Origin: Streptomyces sp. NBS 14/10
GTDB lineage: Bacteria; Actinomycetota; Actinomycetes; Streptomycetales; Streptomycetaceae
DNA length: 13,437 bases
Direction: 5' to 3'
Assembly: GCF_002224125.1 (NCBI RefSeq)
Contig: NZ_NCSM01000038.1
Coordinates: forward strand, 61,437-74,873
Shown here: positions 1 to 8,448 of the stretch, in pieces
How the letters are laid out: each line of letters opens with the position of its first letter
Position numbering within the stretch: position 1 is the first letter of the stretch
Program-made: the position numbers and the translations under genes
The notes under the pieces: generated by a model
Database searches by the model: none
What the model was told of the DNA's origin: nothing
Seen by the model: the letters and a program-made list of their open reading frames with translations, nothing else

Positions 1-109
1 CGTGCCGCAGCACGAGCAATTCCGCGTCCCTGGCCGTGTCCCGGCGCAGCAACATCGCCGGGACCGCGAGTAGCTTGCGAGTCACCCGGTATACGAGCGA
101 AACGATCAC
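1..109 (-). pseudogene. N-terminus of integrase-type (DDE) transposase, cut by window edge
   Basis: The reverse strand from a GTG at 109 reads VIVSLVYRVTRKLLAVPAM..., ending ...AELLVLRH at the window edge, 36 codons without a stop. It matches the N-terminus of the transposase at 6868 (VIVSLLYKLARKLLTVPSV...AELLVLRH), with roughly 26 of 36 residues the same by eye. Such single-ORF proteins begin with a hydrophobic stretch and an 'AE(L/I)LxLRHE' helix before the catalytic rve domain. Only this N-terminus is visible, so whether the copy is intact cannot be judged. The GTG is the first start in this alignment; the related copy starts three codons earlier. The element end lies upstream, at about 185. 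It is a relative of the later element, not an identical copy. Confidence 0.75.
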
Positions 110-161
110 CGAACAGGATTCCAGCAGACTGTCATGGCACGCCAGACCACCCCCGAGCAGC

Positions 162-185
162 AACGATGAGTTTCCGAACGGCACA
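162..185 (-). repeat. Terminal inverted repeat of the partial element at the left edge
   Basis: Read on the reverse strand from 185, the sequence TGTGCCGTTCGGAAACTCAT resembles the left terminal repeat of the element at 6814 (TGTGCCGCTCGAAAAGTCAT). It lies at a similar distance from the transposase start in both copies (about 75 against 54 bases). It therefore marks the outer end of the left-edge element and the point where it meets the IS630 fragment. Confidence 0.6.
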
Positions 186-487
186 CCCCGCTGATCGTGG
201 TGTGGGACCGGCTGAACACCCACATCTCGAAGACGATGAAGGCGCTCGTGGCGGAGCGCGAGTGGCTGACCGTGGTGCTGCTGCCCGGATACGCGCCCGA
301 GCTGAATCCGGTGGAGGCCCTGTGGGCGCACATCAAGCGGAGCCTGGCCAACCTGGCCACCCGCACCCTCACCGAACTGGAGACTCTACTCCGCAGACGG
401 CTCAAGGCGCTCCAGTACAGACATGGCGTCCTCGGTGGATTCCTCGCCGGGACAGACCTCGATCTCGACAGACCGGACCGACCCTAA
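186..487 (+). pseudogene. IS630-family transposase, C-terminal fragment
   Basis: The frame reads PLIVVWDRLNTH, then LPGYAPELNPVEALWAHIK, and stops at 485-487. These are IS630/Tc1-like DDE landmarks: the second catalytic Asp in 'VxWDxLxxH', and the catalytic Glu in 'LPxYAPxLNPxExxW'. About 100 residues remain of a family that usually has around 340. The N-terminal helix-turn-helix and the first catalytic Asp are missing, so the copy is inactive. The reading frame is broken upstream by a stop at 167-169, exactly where the neighbouring element's terminal repeat begins. An adjacent element therefore truncated this gene. The GTG at 197 is an internal codon, not a true start. The bases after the stop (CCGAAGTCAGTAAC, about 491) may belong to the right end of this IS, but that is not certain. 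Confidence 0.8.
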
Positions 488-576
488 TACGCCGAAGTCA
501 GTAACTGATCCAGGTCATCTCAGCGGATAGCCCGGAGACCCATTGAGCGAATTCCATCCCGCGCACTACCAGGCGA

Positions 577-1545
577 TCACGAAGATGGTGACCGTGGCGC
601 CGGACTCGGCGGCAGGGGCGGTACCGCCACAAGAGGCAGTGGCGCACGAGGACGCAGTCGCTCGGTGATCGCGTGGCCTGCGTCGACTGTCTGCGGGGTG
701 GCAGGGATAGCGAGCCGCTCGGCCAGGTCGTGGAGGTGCAGGTCGGCGGCGGTCTCGACCAGGTCGGCGAGTACGTTGGCGGCGGCGCGGGCTCGGAAAA
801 CACTGGTGGCCAGGGTGGCGGGGCCGATGACAGCAGCGGGCCACCAAGCAGCGCCGAGGGCGGTGTAGAGCAGTCCCCAGGCCGCGAGCCGGGCGGTGGC
901 GGCGTAGGCGGTGCGGGCGGCAGTTATGTCAGTGCGCAGTTCTGCGGGCAATACCGTCCATAGGCGGGGCCAAACCAAGGCGAGATCATCGAGGCCGTTG
1001 ACCTCGGCGGTGCGGGTGGCGGTGTGCCCGAAGCGGTCACCGACCCGGGTCGCGCATACGGGCCGGGCGGGGCCGAGCCGGGCGCGACGGCGTTGGCAGA
1101 CGCGTACCTGGGCGGCAGCGCGCTCCGGCGCGACGTCGTGGCGCGTGGGCTGGGCTGCCTGCCGGATTGCGGTCTTGAGCTGCCGAGTCGCCTCGTCCCA
1201 GCGTCGCCGACGTAAGCGCAGCAGCCATGTCGCTGGGGGCTGGTCTGCAGGCAGCGCCCAGAGGCGCTCGACGAGACCGCCCAGGGCGCTGGCGAGCAAG
1301 CCGACCCCGGAGGCGGCGAGCAGCGATGCGCTGGCGGCAAGTACGACAGTGCCCGGGGCATGGGCCGCGGGACGGGTGGCGAGCTGGTTGAGCCATGTGC
1401 TCAGTCTGTCCGCGGCAAAGGGGTGGGTCTGGCCCAGATGCAGCGCTGCAGCCAGCAGCGCGGTCCACAGCAGGCCGGGCAGCAGCAGGGCGTTGACCCA
1501 TCGCTCAGCGAGCTTCGTGCCGATCCCGGCGAGGAAGGAGCTCAT
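577..1545 (-). CDS. Multi-pass membrane protein of the CHAT module
   Basis: A 322-aa protein starting MSSFLAGIGTKLAERW. This start was chosen because its ATG overlaps the stop of the upstream gene (ATGA, 1542-1545); the open frame runs further upstream without support. Predicted membrane segments by eye are residues 18-37, 66-92 and about 220-250 (one long or two short helices, rich in W, A and L). Between the second and third lies a basic, Arg-rich region (about 105-180), probably cytoplasmic. The last ~20 residues are Pro-rich. Leu111 is encoded by TTA. I recall related Streptomyces proteins of about this length but know no biochemical function. Translational coupling to the zinc-ribbon gene and divergence from the CHAT protease gene suggest one functional unit. 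As the only membrane component, it is the natural candidate for anchor, pore or effector; that role is inference. Confidence 0.75.
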   Translation of the reverse strand: MSSFLAGIGTKLAERWVNALLLPGLLWTALLAAALHLGQTHPFAADRLSTWLNQLATRPAAHAPGTVVLAASASLLAASGVGLLASALGGLVERLWALPADQPPATWLLRLRRRRWDEATRQLKTAIRQAAQPTRHDVAPERAAAQVRVCQRRRARLGPARPVCATRVGDRFGHTATRTAEVNGLDDLALVWPRLWTVLPAELRTDITAARTAYAATARLAAWGLLYTALGAAWWPAAVIGPATLATSVFRARAAANVLADLVETAADLHLHDLAERLAIPATPQTVDAGHAITERLRPRAPLPLVAVPPLPPSPAPRSPSS

Positions 1546-1979
1546 GAGGCATTGGGTGGGTAGGGCTTCATACGCCCCTCCGGGCCGTGAGCGGCGCACG
1601 TCGGCGGGTGTGCGGTCTCGTCCGGCGTGACCACTCGGTTGCATTTGCCGAGCGGGCAGGTCCAGCCCATGACCTCGGGAGCACCGCCCATCCACGGGGG
1701 GAGGACATTCATCCCCGGGGGCAGGGCCGGGATACCGCCGGGCGAGCCGACTTCCCGGCTTGTCAGTCCGGCTAGTCCCTGCCTGGCGCAGGCGTCTTCG
1801 ATCGCATCGATCAGCTCGCTCAGCCGCGGGCCTTCGGGGTCTGTCGTGCCCGTCAGAAGAGCCAGTAACTCGGTGAGGGCATGCTCTCCACCTCCATCAC
1901 GGATGATTGTCCGCAGCGACGGCCAGCGGCTGAGTTGGTCGCACAATGTCCCCACACGATCGCGTAGCAGTAAGTACAT
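1542..1979 (-). CDS. Small protein with C-terminal zinc-ribbon-like motif, CHAT module
   Basis: A 145-aa protein starting MYLLLRDRVGTLCDQL. The start is supported by GGGAAGG seven to eight bases upstream; the open frame continues to 2072 but has no ribosome site there. Residues 1-75 look helical and could be a small interaction domain of the adaptor type found in conflict systems. Residues 80-105 are a Pro/Gly/Met-rich linker. The C-terminus holds CPLGKC and TCAAH (Cys108, Cys113, Cys128, His131), consistent with a zinc ribbon. The third codon is TTA, so bldA-dependent translation would act right at the start. The stop overlaps the membrane-protein start by four bases. No catalytic motif is visible; a recruiting or regulatory role for the neighbouring protease and membrane protein is inference. 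Confidence 0.75.
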   Translation of the reverse strand: MYLLLRDRVGTLCDQLSRWPSLRTIIRDGGGEHALTELLALLTGTTDPEGPRLSELIDAIEDACARQGLAGLTSREVGSPGGIPALPPGMNVLPPWMGGAPEVMGWTCPLGKCNRVVTPDETAHPPTCAAHGPEGRMKPYPPNAS

Positions 1980-2203
1980 GCGTGCCTTCCCGGGCCCCGC
2001 CCTTGGCAGCCCTTGCAACTGAACGAACGACAAGCAGTCCCAAAGGGTTCGTCGGTTCCGAAAGTTGACCAAAGCCTAGGCCGATCACATCGGTGTGTCA
2101 GTACAGTCCCTGGAACAAGCACCGCCAGCGGGCTCGGGGCTACATGGAATCTCCGCGGGCCCGGAGAACCGCAGCGCTGAACAGACACCGGGGGGGCACG
2201 CCC
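1980..2203. promoter_or_regulatory. Divergent intergenic region of the CHAT module
   Basis: These 224 bases separate the reverse-strand zinc-ribbon/membrane pair from the forward CHAT gene, so both promoters must lie here. A perfect 5-bp inverted repeat with a 3-bp spacer (CCGAT-CAC-ATCGG, 2081-2093) is a possible operator. TTGACC at 2065-2070 could be a forward -35 box, but the -10 hexamer at the right spacing (CATCGG) is poor. No convincing sigma-70-like promoter was seen on the reverse strand. Confidence 0.4.
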
Positions 2204-5200
2204 ATGACGGACCGCGAGGTGGCACTCGCCGCCCTTCACCACCACCTCGCCCGTGCCGACCGCAACCCAGCTCACATCTTCGACGATGCCGCGCTCGAGG
2301 CCGCCCGAGCTCTGATGCGCATTACTGACCCCGAGAGGGATTTGGCTGCCGCCCACGCCCTGGGCTGGTATCACTGGCAGCGCTCCCTCGTCCTTCCAGC
2401 AGGACGAGACGAGGAAGACCAGATAGCAGCAGTCGGCCACCTGGTGCACGTCTACCAGGCACGTCCCGAGTTAGCTTCCGCCGCCCTGGGGCGTGTGGTG
2501 CATCAGGCGGGCCCCACCAGCCTTGTGGCTACCGGGCTGCTGCTCGTCATGGACCGCTATGCCAACGATCTCTTGGCCTCCTTCGGCAACTCCCGTCGGG
2601 AACAGCTACTCGACACAGTCATCGTCCAGTTCCGCGCGATGCTCAAGGTGATGCCTAGCCACTTTCCCACCCGGCCCTCGAACCTGAACGGTCTGGGGAT
2701 CGCGCTCGGTTTCCTTTTCGAGGACACCAAGGAGCTGAACGTGGCTCAGGAAGCGGTCGAGGTCCTGCGAGAAGCGGTCGCCACCGCACCGAAAGACCAC
2801 CCCGAACGCGCCATTTCGCTGGGGTGCCTGGGACTCACGCTTGCGAAGTTGTACGGGTGCACCCAGGAGATGGAGCTGCTCGAAGAGGCTGTGCGGATGA
2901 CGCGGTCGGCAGCAGCACTCACGCCTTGCGGCCACCCCAACCGTCCGCAGGTCCTCTCTACCCTAGGGGGTGTGCTCCGGCTCTGGTGCGCACGGGCAGG
3001 GGAGTCGAGTACTGCTCAGGAGGCGGTTGAGGCTCTACGGGAAGCGATCGCCACCACACCCCGTGATCACCCGGAGCGCTGCGATCGGCTGAACAACTTG
3101 GGGGCGGTCCTCCTACGCGTATCCGAGCACACCCGAGAGAAGGGGGCAGCCGAGGAAGCAGCTCGAGTTCTGCGGGAGGCAGTAGCCAAGACACCTCACG
3201 ACAACCCCGAGCGCTCTGATCGCCTGGGCAATTTGGGGGAGGCCCTGCTACGTGTCTCCGAGCACACAGGACGGGCAGAGGGAGCCGAAGCGGCAGCTGA
3301 TGTCTTACGCGAAGCGCTGTCCGCCACAGACCCGGACGACCCGGGGCGCCCCCGGCACCTGGGCAACTTGGGGGCCGCCCTCATGCGCATGGCTGAGCAC
3401 TCCGGACAGAGGGAGGTGTGGGACGACGCGGTGCTGGTACAGCGAGAGGCGGTGGCCATCACCTCTCCGGACGACCCTGATCGTCCCGCGTACCTGCACA
3501 ACCTGGCGAGTGCACTCGTGCGCATGGCTGAGGGCACCGTGGACACGGCGGTGGCGGAGGAAGCGGTGCGCCTCCATCAGGAGGCCGTGGAGATGGCGCC
3601 TCCGAACGCTCCCCAGCGTCCCATGTACTTGAGTGGCCTCGGATCTTCGTTGGTGGTGCTCTTCAGGCACACCGGGAAAGTGGAGGTATTAGAGGAGGCG
3701 GTCCGAATTCACCGGGACATTATGGAAGTTACCCCCCACGACCATCCAGATCGACCAGTACGTCTCAGTAACCTCGGATCTGCTCTCCAAGAGATGTCGG
3801 ACAGAAGCGGGCAGATGGCAATGCTGGAGGAAGCCGTCGGGGTATTGCGAGAGGCGACGTCTACCGTTCCCCACGATCATCCGGCCCGCCCCCACCACTT
3901 GAACCAACTTGGGACCGCACTCGCCCGTCTGTTCCAGCGCACCGGCCAGATGGCGCTGTTGGAAGAAGCGATTGACGTCCTACGGCAGGCTTCCGAGACC
4001 GCCCCCCGCCAGCACCTCTCGCACCTGAACAATCTCGGGTCCGTTCTTGTGAACCTGTTTAAGTGCACTGACCGAATGGAGGCGCTGGAAGAAGCCGTCG
4101 AGGTCTTGCGGCGGGCCATCGAAGCGGCCCCCGATGACCATCCCACCGTTTTGTTGAGCCTCGGGACCGCCCTCCTGCGCCTGTTCAGGCGCACTGGACG
4201 CATGGAGGTGCTGGAAGAGGGGGTCGGGCTCCTACGGACGGCTGCAGCCAGTGTTCCCGACGATCATCCGACCCGCCCCGCTCACTTGAACAATCTCGGG
4301 TCCGCGCTTCTTAGCCTGTTTGAACGCACTGGGCAAACGGATGAGCTGAGAGAGGCGGTTGATGTCCTGCGGGCGGCCGCCGAAACCGAAGCAGACAATC
4401 ACCCCAATCGTCCCATGTACTTGAACAACCTCGGGACCGCTCTCAAGAACCTGTGCGAGCGTACCGGGCAGTTGGAGAAGCTGGACGAAGGGATCGGGTT
4501 CTTGCGGGAAGCCGCGGAGCCCGCCCACCACGATCACCCTATGCGCTCCACGATCCTAGTCAACCTCGGGACCGCTCTCGAGAGCTCATTCGCACAAACC
4601 AGGTGTACAGCCGTCCGGGAGGAGGCGCGCGACTGCTACCGCCGCGCCGCAGACAGCGCCACAGGTATCACAATCAACCGTATCGAGGCGTACAGGCGCC
4701 TTGCGCGAATGGCGACGGAGCCCCAGGACGCACAAGAGGGGTTGCAAGCTATGGAATCGGCCATCGACCTGCTGGCGGCCCTCGCTCCGGGGACTCTCAT
4801 CCGTACGGACCGCGAGCATCAACTCGGCAAAGCATCGCAACTAGCGGGTGAGGCAGCCGCAGCGGCACTGAACGCGGGCCGCCCCGATCGAGCTGTGGAA
4901 CTGCTGGAGCGAGCTCGCGGCATCCTCGCCGCCGAGACCCTTGCCACGAGAAGCATCGAAGCGGCTCGGCTCCGAGAGCAGCACCCCCGTCTGGCAGACG
5001 AACTCGACCAACTGCACAACCGACTCGCCGTTTTGGATCGTCCGCGCTCGGCGCCGGCAGAAGCGCCCGCGGTGCCCTCGTTGGAGGGGGCTCGGAATGA
5101 AAACCGACGCCTGGCCGCGGAGCGCCAGGAGGTGCACCAGGCTTGGCAGAACCTGGTCGACTGTGTTCGCGGACTCCCAGGCTTCTCGGACTTCTTGCAG

Positions 5201-6322
5201 GCACCTTCCGTCGACCAACTCAGGCGTCACGCGCATGACGGACCAATTGTCATCACCATTGCCACCCGAATCCGCTGCGATGCCCTCATCCTCACCGATA
5301 CCCCCGGCACTCCGGTCCAGGTCGTGCCCCTGACTACACTGAGCCTCCTCGCCACCCTCGATCACGTGCTGCGTCTGCGCGAGGCACTACGCGCCAGCAC
5401 CGATCCCCATCTCCACCCAACGGCGCGAGCCGAGGCACAGCAGGACATCCTGGCCACCCTAGGCTGGCTCTGGGACACCGTCGCCGAACCCGTTCTGACC
5501 CACCTCGGCCACACCTCAGATCCCGCGCCGGGCGAGCCTTGGCCCCGCGTATGGTGGTGTCCCGTTGGAGTCATCGCCAGCCTCCCCCTCCACGCTGCCG
5601 GCCATCACGCCGAAGGCCCTGACGCCCCGATCGGTCGGCGTACCGTCCTCGACTGTGTCGTCTCCTCCTACACCACCACCGTGCGTGCCCTGGGCCACGC
5701 CCGTTCCCTTCAATTTGATGACACCTCTGACGTGGCGACGCTGATCGTTCCAGTCTCAGACGCCCCTGGCGCCACCCGGCTCGGAGCCGGTGACGAGGCT
5801 GCCGCGATCACCGCTGTTGTCTCGCACGCTCATTTGCTTGCCGAACCCACGCGCGACACCGTCCTCCAGGGCCTGCCCAATTACCAGATCGTCCACTTCT
5901 CCTGCCACGGCTACGTCGACTTGGACGATCTCACCAACAGCCACTTGCTCCTCACTGACTACGCCACCAGGCCGCTCACCGTCGCCGACATCCGTGACTT
6001 GAACCTGACCGCTGCTCTGGCCTACCTTTCCGCCTGCGACACGAGCGTCACCGCCCCTCGTCTGGCCGACGAATCCCTGCACATCACCGGAGCTTTCCAG
6101 CTCGCCGGCTACCGGCACGTCATCGGTACGCTGTGGCCAATCGACGACCGCATTGCCTCCAAGGTCGCCACCGACTTCTACGCTTATCTCACTGACAACG
6201 GCGCCGCACAGGTCCAAACCGATATGACCGCCCATGCCCTGAACTACGCCGTTACTCGTCTGCGAACCCGTTACCCCAACACTCCTACGCTGTGGGCCGC
6301 GTACACCCACACCGGCATCTGA
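2204..6322 (+). CDS. TPR-repeat CHAT-domain (caspase-like) protease
   Basis: A 1372-aa cytoplasmic protein; no signal peptide or membrane segment is visible. The ATG at 2204 (MTDREVALAALHHHL) follows a G-run at about 2190; the frame is open further upstream but has no better ribosome site. Residues 1-150 are helical. Residues ~155-810 hold about 15 TPR-like repeats of ~45 residues, marked by 'DHPxRPxxLxNLGxAL' and 'LEEAVxxLRxA'. These usually bind proteins or peptides and act as the sensor arm. Residues ~815-1010 are a helical linker. Residues ~1012-1372 are a CHAT domain (clan CD, caspase/separase-like) with catalytic His1235 in VHFSCHGY and Cys1278 in LSACDTS, both present. TTA codons at Leu90, Leu368 and Leu496 suggest bldA control. 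A self-contained protease that cleaves a partner on activation is the expected role; target and trigger are unknown. Confidence 0.9.
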   Translation: MTDREVALAALHHHLARADRNPAHIFDDAALEAARALMRITDPERDLAAAHALGWYHWQRSLVLPAGRDEEDQIAAVGHLVHVYQARPELASAALGRVVHQAGPTSLVATGLLLVMDRYANDLLASFGNSRREQLLDTVIVQFRAMLKVMPSHFPTRPSNLNGLGIALGFLFEDTKELNVAQEAVEVLREAVATAPKDHPERAISLGCLGLTLAKLYGCTQEMELLEEAVRMTRSAAALTPCGHPNRPQVLSTLGGVLRLWCARAGESSTAQEAVEALREAIATTPRDHPERCDRLNNLGAVLLRVSEHTREKGAAEEAARVLREAVAKTPHDNPERSDRLGNLGEALLRVSEHTGRAEGAEAAADVLREALSATDPDDPGRPRHLGNLGAALMRMAEHSGQREVWDDAVLVQREAVAITSPDDPDRPAYLHNLASALVRMAEGTVDTAVAEEAVRLHQEAVEMAPPNAPQRPMYLSGLGSSLVVLFRHTGKVEVLEEAVRIHRDIMEVTPHDHPDRPVRLSNLGSALQEMSDRSGQMAMLEEAVGVLREATSTVPHDHPARPHHLNQLGTALARLFQRTGQMALLEEAIDVLRQASETAPRQHLSHLNNLGSVLVNLFKCTDRMEALEEAVEVLRRAIEAAPDDHPTVLLSLGTALLRLFRRTGRMEVLEEGVGLLRTAAASVPDDHPTRPAHLNNLGSALLSLFERTGQTDELREAVDVLRAAAETEADNHPNRPMYLNNLGTALKNLCERTGQLEKLDEGIGFLREAAEPAHHDHPMRSTILVNLGTALESSFAQTRCTAVREEARDCYRRAADSATGITINRIEAYRRLARMATEPQDAQEGLQAMESAIDLLAALAPGTLIRTDREHQLGKASQLAGEAAAAALNAGRPDRAVELLERARGILAAETLATRSIEAARLREQHPRLADELDQLHNRLAVLDRPRSAPAEAPAVPSLEGARNENRRLAAERQEVHQAWQNLVDCVRGLPGFSDFLQAPSVDQLRRHAHDGPIVITIATRIRCDALILTDTPGTPVQVVPLTTLSLLATLDHVLRLREALRASTDPHLHPTARAEAQQDILATLGWLWDTVAEPVLTHLGHTSDPAPGEPWPRVWWCPVGVIASLPLHAAGHHAEGPDAPIGRRTVLDCVVSSYTTTVRALGHARSLQFDDTSDVATLIVPVSDAPGATRLGAGDEAAAITAVVSHAHLLAEPTRDTVLQGLPNYQIVHFSCHGYVDLDDLTNSHLLLTDYATRPLTVADIRDLNLTAALAYLSACDTSVTAPRLADESLHITGAFQLAGYRHVIGTLWPIDDRIASKVATDFYAYLTDNGAAQVQTDMTAHALNYAVTRLRTRYPNTPTLWAAYTHTGI
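2680..4630 (+). repeat. Tandem TPR-coding repeats within the CHAT gene
   Basis: About 15 in-frame units of roughly 45 codons are recognisable by a recurring Leu-Gly-x-Ala-Leu core (first near 2692, last near 4566). DNA similarity is clear between later units, for example CTCGGGACCGC recurring with CTCGGGTCCGC variants. Units 11 and 12 (about 4000-4170) are a few codons shorter just before the LG core. The ~45-residue unit is longer than the canonical 34-residue TPR and closer to the ~42-residue kinesin-light-chain type. Confidence 0.75.
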
Positions 6323-6371
6323 GCGGGGCCCTGAAGGACTCTGTTGGTCGATGTGATCTGGGTTTTGTCGG

Positions 6372-6514
6372 TCAGGCTGCGTGGCTGAGGACGAGCTGTT
6401 CGTAGTGGGAGACTCGTGTGGTGCCCAGGGGGGTTCCGGTCCACCAGGCGTCGAGTGGTGGAAGTTGAGCGCGGCAGCGGTCAGGACTTGGGCCAGTGAG
6501 GTCTTGGCGAGGCC
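6372..6514 (-). pseudogene. IS1182-family transposase, C-terminal remnant (frameshifted)
   Basis: On the reverse strand the sequence reads GLAKTSLAQVLTAAALNFHH and then, after a one-base frame change, LDAWWTGTPLGTTRVSHYE...SHAA with a TGA at 6372-6374. This is the C-terminal signature I know from actinobacterial IS1182-type transposases ('GLxKTxLxHVLTAAALN...LxAWxxG'). Only about 48 codons remain; the catalytic core is gone. It starts 50 bases after the CHAT stop codon. The bases between (CCTGAAGGACTCTGTTGG..., from about 6330) are probably this element's outer end, so the insertion lies just behind the CHAT gene. Confidence 0.65.
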
Positions 6515-7989
<1,475 letters not shown>

Positions 7990-8223
7990 CTGCATCTGCC
8001 CCCAGCAGGTCCCCGGTGCCTGCTCGAGACAGCCACCGTCCTCGTCGAACTTCGTCACCTCGGCCTCGAACGTGGTCGTCGCTTCCTTCACGCTCAGCCT
8101 CTTCACCTTCGCGGCCGGCTTCGCGGTGTCCTCGTCGCTCGAACTGCTGCACCCGCTCGCGGCCGCAACGGTCACGGCCAGGACCGGCGCGCCGACCGTC
8201 TTCCCCCACCTGTGTCTCCCCAT
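7990..8223 (-). pseudogene. Lipoprotein gene truncated by the adjacent IS
   Basis: From the ATG at 8223 the reverse strand encodes a basic N-terminus (MGRHRWGKTV), a hydrophobic stretch (APVLAVTVAAAS) and a lipobox with Cys25 (AASGCSSSSDED). This is a type II signal peptide followed by a Ser/Asp-rich tether. The remaining ectodomain starts KRLSVKEATTTFEAEVTKFD and contains CLEQAPGTCWGQMQ with two Cys that may pair. Codon 78 is the last native one. The frame then runs into the IS terminal repeat and stops at 7933-7935 in foreign sequence. It resembles Streptomyces surface lipoproteins of unknown function with the same CLEQAPGTCW segment. The C-terminal part is lost, so a functional product is unlikely. 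Confidence 0.7.
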
Positions 8224-8448
8224 GACGCGGGATCATCGCACGGACTTGCGACACGGACACGTCAAAGCCCTTGAATTCGCCAACGCAGTGCCCGACCGGA
8301 AGGGCGCAGCGCACCACGTCGGCGAGCGAACGCATGTCGGTCGCCGTGCACATGGTGCACTCCGGGGGCGCGGATCTCGACGTGCACGACTGGCGTACCC
8401 CACAGAGCTGCTGCGGCGCTGGGTGGACTGCTGGCAGGATGCGTGCTC
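8224..8448. other. Divergent intergenic region between lipoprotein stump and membrane gene
   Basis: No frame here has a ribosome site or a recognisable product. The region should hold the old lipoprotein promoter (reverse) and the promoter of the membrane protein at 8449 (forward). No convincing -35/-10 pair was found on either strand. Confidence 0.3.

Noticed and set aside
134..169. Short frame MARQTTPEQQR ending just before the IS630 fragment, looking like a new 5' end
   Set aside because: It lies inside the terminal-repeat and leader region of the left-edge element on the other strand; chance frame.
911..1630. A 239-aa forward frame across the membrane-protein gene
   Set aside because: It is antisense to a coupled reverse-strand gene with clear membrane segments; its composition is Arg/Ser-rich as in a shadow frame.
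1853..2449. A 198-aa reverse frame across the divergent promoter and CHAT N-terminus
   Set aside because: It overlaps two better-supported genes, has no ribosome site and no recognisable motif.
2680..4630. Regular repeats considered as a CRISPR or non-coding tandem array
   Set aside because: The repeats are in frame, about 45 codons long and encode a TPR consensus.
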